64,000 bases of DNA from Rhizobium brockwellii (GTDB lineage: Bacteria > Pseudomonadota > Alphaproteobacteria > Rhizobiales > Rhizobiaceae), in contig NZ_CP053440.1 of the NCBI RefSeq assembly GCF_000769405.2, positions 248,001 through 312,000 on the forward strand, written 5' to 3'. A program made the position numbers and the translations under genes. The notes below the pieces were generated by a model that ran no database searches, was not told the DNA's origin, and saw nothing but the letters and a program-made list of their open reading frames with translations. This document shows positions 1-9,090 of the stretch, piece by piece (the stretch's first letter is position 1; every line of letters starts with the position of its first letter).

Positions 1-1645
1 AGAGAAGCGCCACATCGGCATTCAGCGCCGTCTCGACGGCGTCCTCGATATCGGCCTCGCCCAAGGGCTTTTCGACGCCAAACCGAATGGCCGTGAGGTT
101 GATCCCCTCTCCATTCGCCACCGGCGGATCATACTCGACGGTGACGGCATGGGCTTTGCCCGCATCGAGCGCCACCGTGCCGCGCTGTTCGTCATTGGCA
201 GTGCCGAAGTAGTTCTCGCCGCGTGTCCAGCCGTCATCGCCGTCGACCGTCAGCCTGCCATCGACGAAGAGCCGCGCCAGTCCGGCATTGGTCATGCCGA
301 AGACATGGGCGCCGCTCTCCTCCGGCACGAATTGCATCGTCATCCGCGCCGAGAAATCGGTGGGGTCGAGCTCGGCCGACGGCAGCTCGAACCAGAAGAA
401 CTCACCCTTGTCGACGGTTTCGACATGAAGCGGAGTGCCCTGACAACCACGCCCCTTGAAATATTCGACGGTGATCTTTCCCTTGGCCACCTCGATCAGA
501 CGGTTATGGCGGCAGCCGACAGCGTGGCTGACGCTGTTGGCATTGGAAAGGGCCGCTCGAATCCCTTCGAGCGGGCTGACCGTATAATGCGCCGCGATCT
601 GCGCGCTGCCGCCGCCCATGACGCGCGCGCTCGCGGCGTTGGGTCCAATGACGGCGATCCGGTCGAGCGACGTCTTAGCAAGCGGCAGTATGCCGTCGTT
701 CTTTAAAAGGACTGCGCCCTCTGCGCCGAGACGCCGGATCAGCGCCCGGTCTTCCGGCAGGTCGACTGCCTGCTCCGTGAGATCGGGCTTCTTCTCGAAC
801 GCACCGATCCGCTCGAGCAGAAGCAGGATCCGCCCCGCCGCCGCGCGCACGGTCGTCGCTTCAACCCTGCCCTCGCGCACGGCCGCAACCAATTTCTCGC
901 CGCGATCGCGCGCCGGGCCGGGCATTTCGAGATCGAGACCGGCATTGATCGTCTCGGCCGTCGAATGCGAACCGAACCAGTCGGACATGACGATGCCGTC
1001 GAATCCCCATTCCTCGCGCAGCACTTTGGTCAGCAGCCACTCATGCTCGCTCGTATAGGTGCCGTTGAGACGGTTGTAGGAGGACATGACGGCCATCACG
1101 CCAGCGCGCCGGACGGCCTGTTCGAAGGGCGGAAAGTAGATTTCGCGCAACGTCCGCTCGTCGATATCGGAAGACATGGTCTGCCGCTCGATCTCGGATT
1201 CATTGCCGGCGAAGTGCTTGATCGTCGCGGCGATCCCCTGGCTCTGCACGCCCTTGATATAGGCGACGGCGAGTTCGGCGGTCAGCATCGGATCCTCGGA
1301 ATAACATTCGAAATTTCGCCCGTTGAGCCCGGAACGATGGATATTCACTGTGGGCGCGAGCAGTACGGCGGCACCCTTGCTCTTCGCCTGGTGGGCAAGC
1401 GCGACACCCATGCGCTCGACGAGATCGGGATTCCAGGTGGCGCCGAGCGCGATGGCAGTGGGAAAGCAGGTCGCCTTGACGCCGCCGACCAGCGAACCCG
1501 CGCCGCGGGCGCCATTCGGTCCGTCCGTCACCTTGATCTTCGGCACACCAAGACGCTCGACGGGAACCGTCGTCCAGAAATCCGCGCCTGAGAGCAGCGA
1601 GACCTGCTCCTCGAGCGTCATCTTGTCGAGAATGGAATCGATCAT
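1..1645 (-). CDS. Beta-glucosidase, glycoside hydrolase family 3 with PA14 insert (3' end cut by the window)
   Basis: Hydrolyses terminal beta-linked glucose from oligosaccharides or plant glycosides. The reading frame is open from ATG at 1645 to the window edge, about 548 residues, so the C-terminal part is missing. The GH3 barrel carries the KHFAGNESEIER substrate-binding motif and the catalytic nucleophile Asp222 in the SDWFGSHST motif. After the second GH3 domain begins (GAVLLKNDGILPL), a PA14-like insert follows (region ending GENYFGTANDEQRG), as in coniferin/cellobiose-type rhizobial beta-glucosidases. There is no signal peptide, so it probably acts on imported glycosides. A TetR gene diverges 239 bp upstream, with a palindromic operator between the two genes. 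I infer TetR control. The family call is firm; the natural substrate is unknown. Confidence 0.92.
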   Translation of the reverse strand, partial: MIDSILDKMTLEEQVSLLSGADFWTTVPVERLGVPKIKVTDGPNGARGAGSLVGGVKATCFPTAIALGATWNPDLVERMGVALAHQAKSKGAAVLLAPTVNIHRSGLNGRNFECYSEDPMLTAELAVAYIKGVQSQGIAATIKHFAGNESEIERQTMSSDIDERTLREIYFPPFEQAVRRAGVMAVMSSYNRLNGTYTSEHEWLLTKVLREEWGFDGIVMSDWFGSHSTAETINAGLDLEMPGPARDRGEKLVAAVREGRVEATTVRAAAGRILLLLERIGAFEKKPDLTEQAVDLPEDRALIRRLGAEGAVLLKNDGILPLAKTSLDRIAVIGPNAASARVMGGGSAQIAAHYTVSPLEGIRAALSNANSVSHAVGCRHNRLIEVAKGKITVEYFKGRGCQGTPLHVETVDKGEFFWFELPSAELDPTDFSARMTMQFVPEESGAHVFGMTNAGLARLFVDGRLTVDGDDGWTRGENYFGTANDEQRGTVALDAGKAHAVTVEYDPPVANGEGINLTAIRFGVEKPLGEADIEDAVETALNADVALL

Positions 1646-1755
1646 GCAAACCTCCCCTTCAATGGAATTCGGGCATTGCGAAGTGCTGCCCTCTGTACGG
1701 TGCCAATCCATCCGGCGGCGCCGCTAAAGTCTCCTCGCAAGGCAGTTCTTAAACC

Positions 1756-1771
1756 TACCGATTACTCGGTA
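1756..1771. promoter_or_regulatory. Palindromic TetR-type operator
   Basis: The sequence TACCGATTACTCGGTA is a perfect 6-bp inverted repeat with a 4-bp spacer. It lies between the divergent beta-glucosidase and TetR genes, where a TetR dimer would be expected to repress both. AT-rich sequence flanks it. Assignment as the binding site of the adjacent TetR protein is inference from position and symmetry. Confidence 0.5.
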
Positions 1772-1884
1772 TTTTTAAGATGTCAACTGATCACGCCTGA
1801 TATAGGAATAGAGAGCGCCCGAGAAATCGATGGGAGGGTTGCCGATCGCTAGCTTGTCGCTAGAAGAAACCGACGGGAGTGACG

Positions 1885-2523
1885 ATGGCAGAGTTATTCG
1901 AATCGAAGACCGGACAGGACGAAAAGCGACGACGCAGATCCAGCAAGGGCGAAGCGCGCCGCGCGGAGATCCTGAAGGCTGCGATGCGGCGCTTTGCCGA
2001 AGACGGCTACCAGAATGCTGCCATCGGCGATGTCGCCCGCGACGTCGGCCTGTCGCTGCCCGGCCTGCTGCACCATTTTCCGACCAAGGTCGATCTCCTG
2101 CTTGCCATTCTGGACAAGCGCGATCTCGAAAGCGAAAACTTCATCGGGCCCTACCGTTCAGACCTCCGCGGCCTGCTCAAGGGCATGGTCGGGGTCTTCC
2201 GCCGCAACGCCGAAATGATCGAGGTCATCAGGGCCTTCGCCATCCTGAATGCCGAAAGCCTCATGAAGGATCACCCGGCCAAGGCATGGTTTCTCGATCG
2301 CGCCACTCAGCTGCAGAACGACATCGCGGCGACCTTCGAACGGGCCGTTGCCGATGGCTCGATAGACGGCAAGATCGATGGCCGGGCGATGGCAGCCGAG
2401 CTGATCGCCGTGATGGACGGCCTTCAGATGCTCTGGCTGCGCGATCCCACTCGCTTCGACATGGTCGGCGGGTTGGAAGCCTATATCAACCGCCTGCTGG
2501 CGAGCCTTGGTTTAGAGGACTGA
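1885..2523 (+). CDS. TetR family transcriptional regulator
   Basis: A DNA-binding repressor of about 212 residues. The N-terminal helix-turn-helix runs from about residue 20 to 70 (ARRAEILKAAMRRFAEDGY, then DVARDVGLSLPGLLHHFPTK), the classic TetR recognition helix. The C-terminal ligand domain has no informative motif. I chose ATG 1885, six bases inside a possible GTG start at 1879, because a GGGAG ribosome-binding site is well spaced from it. The gene diverges from the GH3 beta-glucosidase, which it probably represses through the palindrome at 1756-1771. The inducer may be a glucoside or aglycone, but nothing in the sequence shows which. Confidence 0.9.
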   Translation: MAELFESKTGQDEKRRRRSSKGEARRAEILKAAMRRFAEDGYQNAAIGDVARDVGLSLPGLLHHFPTKVDLLLAILDKRDLESENFIGPYRSDLRGLLKGMVGVFRRNAEMIEVIRAFAILNAESLMKDHPAKAWFLDRATQLQNDIAATFERAVADGSIDGKIDGRAMAAELIAVMDGLQMLWLRDPTRFDMVGGLEAYINRLLASLGLED

Positions 2524-2637
2524 GCTTGGTTGGCCGCGTCGCAAGGGCTCCTGAAAGATGTAATCAGCAGCCGGCACCTTGATTTTCATGCTAGCCTTGA
2601 AGACCGAAGAGGCACGCGCAGGTGGTTCCCTTCAGTA

Positions 2638-4227
2638 TCAATATCCAAGCGCAAACCCGTCCTTCCTGTGATCCGAGCTTCCGATAAACACGCCCCGAGC
2701 CCTGTCGATAAGAACCGCCTGGCAGCCGCCGATTGGCGCGTTTGCCCATTCCGTACGGTGGCCGCGCTCTTCCAGCTCGGCGCGGACCTTATCGCCGAAC
2801 GCGGGCTCAAGCGACAGTCTGCCGTCAAAGGAGAAGCTGCGCGGCGCCTCGTTGGCGCGCTGCGGATCGAAGCCGCGGTCGTAGAGATGCGAGAGGAAAT
2901 GTGCGTGGCCCGTCGCCTGGAACTGCCCGCCCATGACGCCGAAGGGCATCACGGGCAAGTTATTGTGGACCACCATGCCCGGAATGATCGTGTGCAGCGG
3001 CAGCTTTCGCGGTGCGAGTTCATTGGCGTGGCCTTCGTTCAGTGAGAAGCCGCTTCCGCGGTTCTGCAACAGGACCCCCGATACCGGTGCGTAGATGCCG
3101 CTGCCAAACGCGGAGAATAGCGAATTGATCAGCGAAACTGCATTGCCGTCACGATCGACGACCGACAGGTAGACGGTATCGCGATGAACCGGACCATCCC
3201 AGATCGATGCTTCGCTTGCCCGGTCCATTCGTATTCTGGATCGTAATGCGGCAACGAAACGCTCGCTCAGAACTTCCTCGACGGAAATCCGCATATGGTC
3301 CGGATCGGCGATCAGCAGGTCACGCTGATGATAGGCCGCCTTGCTGGCTTCAGCCAGGAGGTGAACACGATCGGCCTCGCTTACGGCGTCATCCGACAGA
3401 TCGAATCCGTCAAGGATCCGGGCAATCAGCAGAGCGGCGAGACCCTGGCCGTTTGGCGGGCATTCCAGCACACGACGGCCGCGGAAATCCGCACCGATCG
3501 GCTCGGTCGCAAAGCCGCGATGGCGTGAGAAATCATCTACAGTATGGCGGCCGCCGCATTCGCGAAGCACGGAGACCATTTCCTCGGCAACGGCGCCTTC
3601 ATAGAAGGCGGCACGGCCATTGGCGGCGATCGCCCGCAAGGTGGCCGCCAATGCGGGTATGGAAAAGCGGTCGCCGGTCGTCGGCGCCTTGCCACCCGGC
3701 AGGAATTGCGTACGCGCCGCCTCATGGTGCTCCAGCCGCTTACCTTCGCGCGCCCAATCATACGCTACCCGGCCGGCAACGCGGAAGCCGTTGTCTGCGA
3801 GCGCAATGGCCGGCGCCAGGATCTCGGCGAGTTCCATTCGGCCGAATGTCTGCGAAAGCTGGCACCAGGCATCGACGGCGCCGGGAATGGTGACGGCGTC
3901 CGGGCTTTCTTCATCGATCCGCGACAAGCCTTTCGCACGCAAGCGCTCAGCATCAGCCCTCGCACAGGATCGGCCGGATCCGTTGAACGCAATAATGGGT
4001 TTTCCTGCTGGGGCAACGATCGCAAAGCAATCACCGCCGATGCCGGTCATCGCCGGCTCGACGACACTCTGAACAGCGACCGCCGCCAGAGCGGCATCGA
4101 TCGCATTGCCGCCGGCGCGCAGAATGTCGATCGCTGTCAGCGTCGCGGCCGGGTGCGAGGTTGCCGCCATGCCGTTTTCGCCGATGGCCGGCGAGCGGCC
4201 GGGGTCTATATAATTGCGTTCTCTCAC
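2638..4227 (-). CDS. Gamma-glutamyltransferase family protein
   Basis: An N-terminal nucleophile hydrolase of the gamma-glutamyltranspeptidase family, 529 residues. It would cleave or transfer gamma-glutamyl groups from glutathione-like or gamma-glutamyl amide substrates. The predicted self-cleavage site and nucleophile is Thr351 in HRDTVYLSVVDRDGNAVS, followed by the conserved NRGSGFSL and GVMGGQFQATGH regions. The protein starts directly with MRERNYIDPGRSP and has no signal peptide. It is therefore likely cytoplasmic, unlike the periplasmic enterobacterial Ggt. It lies 34 bp downstream of a BMP-type importer operon on the same strand and is probably co-transcribed, so its substrate may be the imported compound. 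The family is certain; the exact substrate is not. Confidence 0.92.
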   Translation of the reverse strand: MRERNYIDPGRSPAIGENGMAATSHPAATLTAIDILRAGGNAIDAALAAVAVQSVVEPAMTGIGGDCFAIVAPAGKPIIAFNGSGRSCARADAERLRAKGLSRIDEESPDAVTIPGAVDAWCQLSQTFGRMELAEILAPAIALADNGFRVAGRVAYDWAREGKRLEHHEAARTQFLPGGKAPTTGDRFSIPALAATLRAIAANGRAAFYEGAVAEEMVSVLRECGGRHTVDDFSRHRGFATEPIGADFRGRRVLECPPNGQGLAALLIARILDGFDLSDDAVSEADRVHLLAEASKAAYHQRDLLIADPDHMRISVEEVLSERFVAALRSRIRMDRASEASIWDGPVHRDTVYLSVVDRDGNAVSLINSLFSAFGSGIYAPVSGVLLQNRGSGFSLNEGHANELAPRKLPLHTIIPGMVVHNNLPVMPFGVMGGQFQATGHAHFLSHLYDRGFDPQRANEAPRSFSFDGRLSLEPAFGDKVRAELEERGHRTEWANAPIGGCQAVLIDRARGVFIGSSDHRKDGFALGY

Positions 4228-4261
4228 GATTCCTGCCCTTTCGTCTTATTGGCGTGTTTTT

Positions 4262-5167
4262 TTAATTCTGGGTCAACGCCCGCGGTGCTGTCTGGTGGCC
4301 AACCACACCAGCAACAGCCAGCAATGCCAGCAGATAAGGCATCATGATCAACAGCGCATTCGGAATATGAATGCCAAAGGCCGGCAATTGAAATTGCAGT
4401 GCGGTTGCCGCGCCGAACAGGAGGCAGGCGGCCACTGTCCGCCAGAGCCGCCAACTGCCGAAGATCACGGCGACGATCGCCAGGTAACCAGCACCATTTG
4501 TCATGCCCTCGGTAAAGGTGTGAATGTCGCCGATCGACAGGAAGGCGCCGCCAAGGGCCGACATCACCCCGGTGAAGATCACGGCTGCATGCCGGACACC
4601 CTTCAATGGCGCACCCGAACGGATGACCGATTGCGGATTGTCGCCGGCGGCGCGCAAAACGATGCCTAGGCCGGTCCGTTCCAGGACGTAGCCAACGACA
4701 GCGATAATGGCGGCTGCCAGGTAAAACAGCCACACTTGTTGGAAAACGCCCCCCACCAGCGGTATTTGTCCGAGCAACGGCGGCGACCAGGCATCGAAGC
4801 CGGGGATGATGTCACGGGATCTTGCACCGAAAAGGGCTCGGTAGCCCAGCGTCGTCACGCCGAGAGCCATGATGTTGATGCCGATGCCGGTGACAATCTG
4901 ATTGGCACGCAGCGTGTTGGTCATCACCGATTGCAGCACAGCGATGGGCAGCACGGCGAGGATGGCGCAGCAGAGTCCGAGCATGGGCGATCCGGTGTAG
5001 GCCGCCCCCATCGCACCACCGAAAGCCCCGGTCAGCATCATGCCTTCGACGCTCATGTTGACGACCCCCGCTCGCTCGGACACGAGTTCTCCAGTCGCCG
5101 CAAACAAAAGCGGCACCGCGAGCCGGACTGTCGAGGCGAGGAACAGGGTGAAGAGCTCTGCCGTCAT
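4262..5167 (-). CDS. ABC transporter permease, BMP/nucleoside-import type (YufQ-like)
   Basis: An inner-membrane permease of 301 residues, rich in hydrophobic segments, of the BPD_transp_2 family used by BMP-type purine nucleoside importers. Recognisable features are the N-terminal ATGELVSERAGVVNMSVEGMM stretch and the NIMALGVTTLGYRALFG region. It overlaps the upstream permease gene by 4 bp (ATGA), so the two are translationally coupled and form the membrane heterodimer. Together with the ATPase and binding protein upstream it forms a complete importer. Substrate is unknown; nucleosides, nucleobases or ureides are plausible from family precedent. Confidence 0.93.
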   Translation of the reverse strand: MTAELFTLFLASTVRLAVPLLFAATGELVSERAGVVNMSVEGMMLTGAFGGAMGAAYTGSPMLGLCCAILAVLPIAVLQSVMTNTLRANQIVTGIGINIMALGVTTLGYRALFGARSRDIIPGFDAWSPPLLGQIPLVGGVFQQVWLFYLAAAIIAVVGYVLERTGLGIVLRAAGDNPQSVIRSGAPLKGVRHAAVIFTGVMSALGGAFLSIGDIHTFTEGMTNGAGYLAIVAVIFGSWRLWRTVAACLLFGAATALQFQLPAFGIHIPNALLIMMPYLLALLAVAGVVGHQTAPRALTQN

Positions 5168-6252
5168 CGTGCAATTCTCCGCTCGAGATAATAAGCGGCG
5201 CTGGCGATCGTCAGGACGATCAGGCCCTGTAGCACGTCGATCAACGCCGAAGGCACGCCGGCTGCCATTTCCATGGAAATGCCCCCCGAACGCAGGAACC
5301 CGAACAGCAATGCGCCGGCAATCACGCCCGTCACCGACCCGCGCGCAAGCAGTCCGACCACGAGGCCGTCGAAACCGTAGCCGGAGGAAAAGCCGGCCTT
5401 TAGTGAATATTGCTCACCCTGTAGCATCAGGCCGCCTGCCAACCCGCCCAATGCGCCGGCGAGGCACATGGCCGATATGATAGTAAAACCGACCGCCACA
5501 CCCGCCCGGGCGGCGGCAATGGGGTTCAGCCCGACGGCGCTTAGGGCGAAGCCATAAAGCGACCTGCGCAACAGGATTGCCGCGATGATTGCAATCCCCA
5601 GCAGGATGGGCAGGCCGAGCGTTACCGGGGAGCTGTAAGATCCGGTCAGCAACGGCACCTGAGTCGCCTCTGGAATGGCAAGCGATTCGGGCAATGTCGC
5701 CGCACTGGTCATTGGCTGGCGCAACAGGTTCTCCGATTGCACGCACCAGTACAGAAGCCAGACAGCGATAAAGGAGAGAAGGAGGGTGGCAATAACCTCA
5801 TTGGTGCCTGCCCTGACCCGCAACATTCCGGCAATCCCACCCCAAAGCCCGCCGGCAAGTGATGCAGCAAGGAGCGGCAGCAGATAGGAAAGCCCGAGGG
5901 GCAGGTCTGCCATTCCGGGCATCAGACAGAATGCGGTGGCGACGATGCCTCCGATAGCGATCTGGCCCTCGCCGCCGACATTGGTCAGGCCGGCACGGTT
6001 GGCGATGACGAAGCCAACGCCGACGAGCGCGAGCGCGACCGCGCGGTTGAGCGAGGCTGAGATCGCATATGCATTGCCGAAAGCGCCGCGATAGAATGCC
6101 ATGACCGCCTTGTCGAGCGTTACACCCATGGCGACCACGACGATCATCCCCACCACCAGGGCCGCAAGCACGGCAGCAGCCGGAAGAAGCACGGGCAGAA
6201 GGGCGGAGCGAGGTGAAAAGGATGATGCATTTGCTGTCGTGCTTGCACTCAT
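5164..6252 (-). CDS. ABC transporter permease, BMP/nucleoside-import type (YufP-like)
   Basis: The second permease of the importer, 362 residues, longer than its partner as is usual for the YufP-like member of the pair. An N-terminal hydrophobic segment is followed by the family signature NRAGLTNVGGEGQIAIGGIV and a region with RAGTNEVIATLLLSF, which resembles the nucleoside-importer permeases. It overlaps the ATPase gene upstream and the other permease gene downstream by 4 bp each (ATGA), giving tight translational coupling across the operon. Membrane location is clear from composition. Substrate cannot be read from the sequence. Confidence 0.93.
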   Translation of the reverse strand: MSASTTANASSFSPRSALLPVLLPAAAVLAALVVGMIVVVAMGVTLDKAVMAFYRGAFGNAYAISASLNRAVALALVGVGFVIANRAGLTNVGGEGQIAIGGIVATAFCLMPGMADLPLGLSYLLPLLAASLAGGLWGGIAGMLRVRAGTNEVIATLLLSFIAVWLLYWCVQSENLLRQPMTSAATLPESLAIPEATQVPLLTGSYSSPVTLGLPILLGIAIIAAILLRRSLYGFALSAVGLNPIAAARAGVAVGFTIISAMCLAGALGGLAGGLMLQGEQYSLKAGFSSGYGFDGLVVGLLARGSVTGVIAGALLFGFLRSGGISMEMAAGVPSALIDVLQGLIVLTIASAAYYLERRIAR

Positions 6253-7811
6253 GCTGCCTGCCCCGACATCAGTGCCCCGATAGCGTGGCCGTTCTCCGGC
6301 CGCGCGACATGTTCACCGACGATCCGTCCACGATAGAAGACAAGGATCCGGTCGGCGACGGAAATCAATTCGTCCAGTTCGGATGAAATCAGAAGTACGC
6401 CAACGCCGGCATCGGCGGCATCGCGGACCAGCCCGTAGACCGCTTCGATCGCGCCGACATCCAGGCCCCGCGTCGGTTGCGCGGCAAGTAGGAAGTTGAG
6501 ATTCTGCGTGGTCAGTTCACGCCCGAGAACCGCCTTCTGCTGGTTGCCTCCCGAAAGGCTGCCAAAAGGAACGAGCGGTCCGGCGGCGCGAACATCGAAA
6601 CGCGCCATTGCCTGTTCGGCCGCCTTTCGCTGTGCACGACGGTCGATCATGCGGAACCGGCTAAACTGATGCATGCGATTGAGAAACAGGTTGTCCGCCA
6701 GCGTCATCCTGGAAATCGCTCCGACCGCATGACGATCCTCCGGTACGATGCCGACGCCCGCCCCGGTGATCTGGCGCGGGGTCGCCTTTGTGAGTTCTCG
6801 GTTCCCGGCAAACCAACGACCCTCGCTTGGCCTCAGCAGGCCGGCAAGGACGGCGCCGAGTTCGCTTTGGCCGTTGCCTTCAACGCCGGCGATACCAACC
6901 ACTTCGCCGCAGCCGACCGTCAGAGTGATGTCGTCGAGACGCTTGACACCGAGACGATCGACAACCGTTATCCCATCTATCTGCATGGCTTCGCGGGTCG
7001 GGCGTACGGGAGTTTGAGGCTTGCGGGAGGCAACGGCTCGGGCACCAATCACCGCATCCGGATCGATGTCGGGACGATGGATCATTGCTCCGACAAGCCG
7101 GCTGATCTCGGACGCGGGCTGATCCGACCGAGCGGCAATTCGTCCGCGATGAAGGACGGTGACCCGATCTGCGACGCGCTCGATCTCAGCGAGCTTATGG
7201 GTAACCATGACCACGGCGCAGCCGCTTTCGGCCACCTGCCGGCAGATACCGAGCAGGGCACTGATCTCGTCTGGCAACAACACGGCGGTCGGTTCGTCGA
7301 GCACCAGGACGCGCGGACTGTTCATGAGGCATTTGACGATTTCGACCCGCTGCCGCTGGCCGACCGACAGGTCGCCGACGATCGCGGCTGGCGAAATTTC
7401 AAGGCCGAAACGCCGCGACATCGCCTCGAGCCGTTCACTTTCGCCTTTTCTGTCCAGCCGCCCGAAGCCACGGCCGAGCAGGAGGTTATCGATGACCGAG
7501 AGTTCATTCACCAGGCTGAAATGCTGGTGAACCATGGCAATGCCACTTGTTAGCGCGTCGCGCGGTTTCGAGGGCAGGTAGGGTCTGCCCTCGAGAATCA
7601 TTTGGCCAGCACTGGGGCGATTGATGCCGAAGATGAGATTGCAAAGGGTGGATTTCCCAGCGCCGTTTTCGCCGAGGAGACAATGGACTTCGAAAGGGTG
7701 AAAATCGATATCGATTCCCGCCAGTGCCTCGAACGCGCCGAAGAGCTTGCCGATACCCTTCAACGAAAGGAGTGGCGCTGCCTTGGCCCCTATGCTTCTC
7801 TCGCTGCGCAT
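6249..7811 (-). CDS. ABC transporter ATP-binding protein, duplicated (BMP/sugar-import type, YufO-like)
   Basis: A double-domain ATPase of 520 residues that powers the importer from the cytoplasmic face. Domain 1 has Walker A GENGAGKST, signature LSVGQRQRVEI and Walker B VLVLDEPTAVL. Domain 2 has a degenerate Walker A region (GVEGNGQSE), signature LSGGNQQKAVLGREL and AQPTRGLDVG in place of the usual DEPTRG, as is typical of this subfamily. The start is ATG 7811, which overlaps the stop of the binding-protein gene (TGATG). A longer in-frame extension upstream lies inside that gene and is not used. The gene overlaps the next permease by 4 bp. Confidence 0.95.
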   Translation of the reverse strand: MRSERSIGAKAAPLLSLKGIGKLFGAFEALAGIDIDFHPFEVHCLLGENGAGKSTLCNLIFGINRPSAGQMILEGRPYLPSKPRDALTSGIAMVHQHFSLVNELSVIDNLLLGRGFGRLDRKGESERLEAMSRRFGLEISPAAIVGDLSVGQRQRVEIVKCLMNSPRVLVLDEPTAVLLPDEISALLGICRQVAESGCAVVMVTHKLAEIERVADRVTVLHRGRIAARSDQPASEISRLVGAMIHRPDIDPDAVIGARAVASRKPQTPVRPTREAMQIDGITVVDRLGVKRLDDITLTVGCGEVVGIAGVEGNGQSELGAVLAGLLRPSEGRWFAGNRELTKATPRQITGAGVGIVPEDRHAVGAISRMTLADNLFLNRMHQFSRFRMIDRRAQRKAAEQAMARFDVRAAGPLVPFGSLSGGNQQKAVLGRELTTQNLNFLLAAQPTRGLDVGAIEAVYGLVRDAADAGVGVLLISSELDELISVADRILVFYRGRIVGEHVARPENGHAIGALMSGQAA

Positions 7812-8782
7812 CAGCCCTCCAGCACCTTGATCTTGCCGGACTTGATGTCCTCGATGATGGCCTTGAGCTTCTTTGCCATTTCGTCGGTGGCGTTGCAGAC
7901 AGCCATGTCGGAAGCTTCCGGCCCCATCGCCAAGCCGAAGGGCTTGTAACCGGCCTTCCATGTGCCCCCGATCGTTTCGTCGATCGCATATTTCACCTGG
8001 AAGCCCACACCGGTGATCGAATATGCCAAGTAGAGCGGATCGGTGCCGCAATAATTGGTGTAAGAGCCGATGATGTGGGTGCCCTTCTCCTTGGCGGCCT
8101 GCTCCATGCCGCGCAGGCCGAGGTTCAGGATGTGATAGTGAACGTCCGCACCTTGCGCGATCGCCGTCAGCGTCGCTTCCTTGGCCTTTGCGAGGTCATC
8201 GAAGTCGCCGGTATAGGCTTCGAAATATTTGATATTCGGATTGACGTATTTCGCGCCGTTACCGAATTCTTTCCCGGCGTTGACGATCGACGGGAGTTCC
8301 ATGCCGCCGACATATGACACTGCGCCGCTCTTCGAGAGCATCGCGGCCGCCGCGCCTGCGACGAACGCGATCTCGGCCTGTTTCACATCATAACCGGCGA
8401 CGTTTGGGAGTTCGGCGCCGGCATTGCCGCCGACGATTGAGAACTTGATGTCGGGAAAACGCTTCGCGATTTTCATCACCGCAGCCTGGGTCTGGCCGCC
8501 GACGCCTATCACCAGTGCGTTAGAGGAGGCGAGCTGCGTAAGCGCCTGCTCCATGTCTGCATAGTTGATGTTTTCAATCATCTGAACGGCGATCTTGTCG
8601 CCATATTTCTTCTGCGCCGCGACCAGACCGTCATAACCCGATTCCATCCAACCTTTGTCGGTCTTCGATCCCGGAATAAGGATACCGACCGACAACGGGG
8701 TTTGCGCCATCGCGCCGCCAAGGCTCGTCCCGACCAGTGCAAGCGTGGTCATAGCCATGAGAACATTTCGCCGTTTGATCAT
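7811..8782 (-). CDS. BMP family ABC transporter substrate-binding protein
   Basis: The periplasmic receptor of the importer, 323 residues. A signal peptide with basic start (MIKRRN) and hydrophobic core probably ends at AMA before Gln27. The mature part begins LSVGILIPGSKTDKGWMESG, the typical opening of BMP/Med-type nucleoside-binding proteins, and has IGVGGQTQAAV and SYVGGMELPSI motifs of the two lobes. It is first in the operon (binding protein, ATPase, permease, permease, gamma-glutamyltransferase) and diverges from the RutB-like hydrolase gene. There is no lipobox cysteine, so it is probably free in the periplasm rather than lipid-anchored. Confidence 0.93.
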   Translation of the reverse strand: MIKRRNVLMAMTTLALVGTSLGGAMAQTPLSVGILIPGSKTDKGWMESGYDGLVAAQKKYGDKIAVQMIENINYADMEQALTQLASSNALVIGVGGQTQAAVMKIAKRFPDIKFSIVGGNAGAELPNVAGYDVKQAEIAFVAGAAAAMLSKSGAVSYVGGMELPSIVNAGKEFGNGAKYVNPNIKYFEAYTGDFDDLAKAKEATLTAIAQGADVHYHILNLGLRGMEQAAKEKGTHIIGSYTNYCGTDPLYLAYSITGVGFQVKYAIDETIGGTWKAGYKPFGLAMGPEASDMAVCNATDEMAKKLKAIIEDIKSGKIKVLEG

Positions 8783-9090
8783 TTTGCTTCCCTTTGTTGA
8801 TTGAACGCCGGAACGATGGCGGGTGGACCGCTTTAGCTCCCGTTGAAAAGAGAACGCAAAGCCTATGCCAGATCCATATCCGTCTGATTATCAACGTGAA
8901 ATTTCGGCGTCTGCAGCAACGAAGTAAGTAAATGATTATTTATTATCCAGATCCAGCTCAATGCTGCACAATTGATCTGCAGTCCGGGTGCGTGGACCGC
9001 CATTTTCTGCGGCAGACCGGGCTTTCCCGCTATGGCATGACGCTTGCATCGACGACTGCAATTGGTTCGAGAGCAGCAGGAGAATGGGAA
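8783..9090. other. Divergent promoter region between the BMP importer operon and the RutB-like gene
   Basis: About 308 bp without a convincing gene. An in-frame extension of the hydrolase upstream of 9091 (possible start near 9034) exists but has no good ribosome-binding site. The stretch 8925-8960 is AT-rich and could carry divergent promoters. I saw no strong palindrome that clearly marks the TetR operator. Confidence 0.4.
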
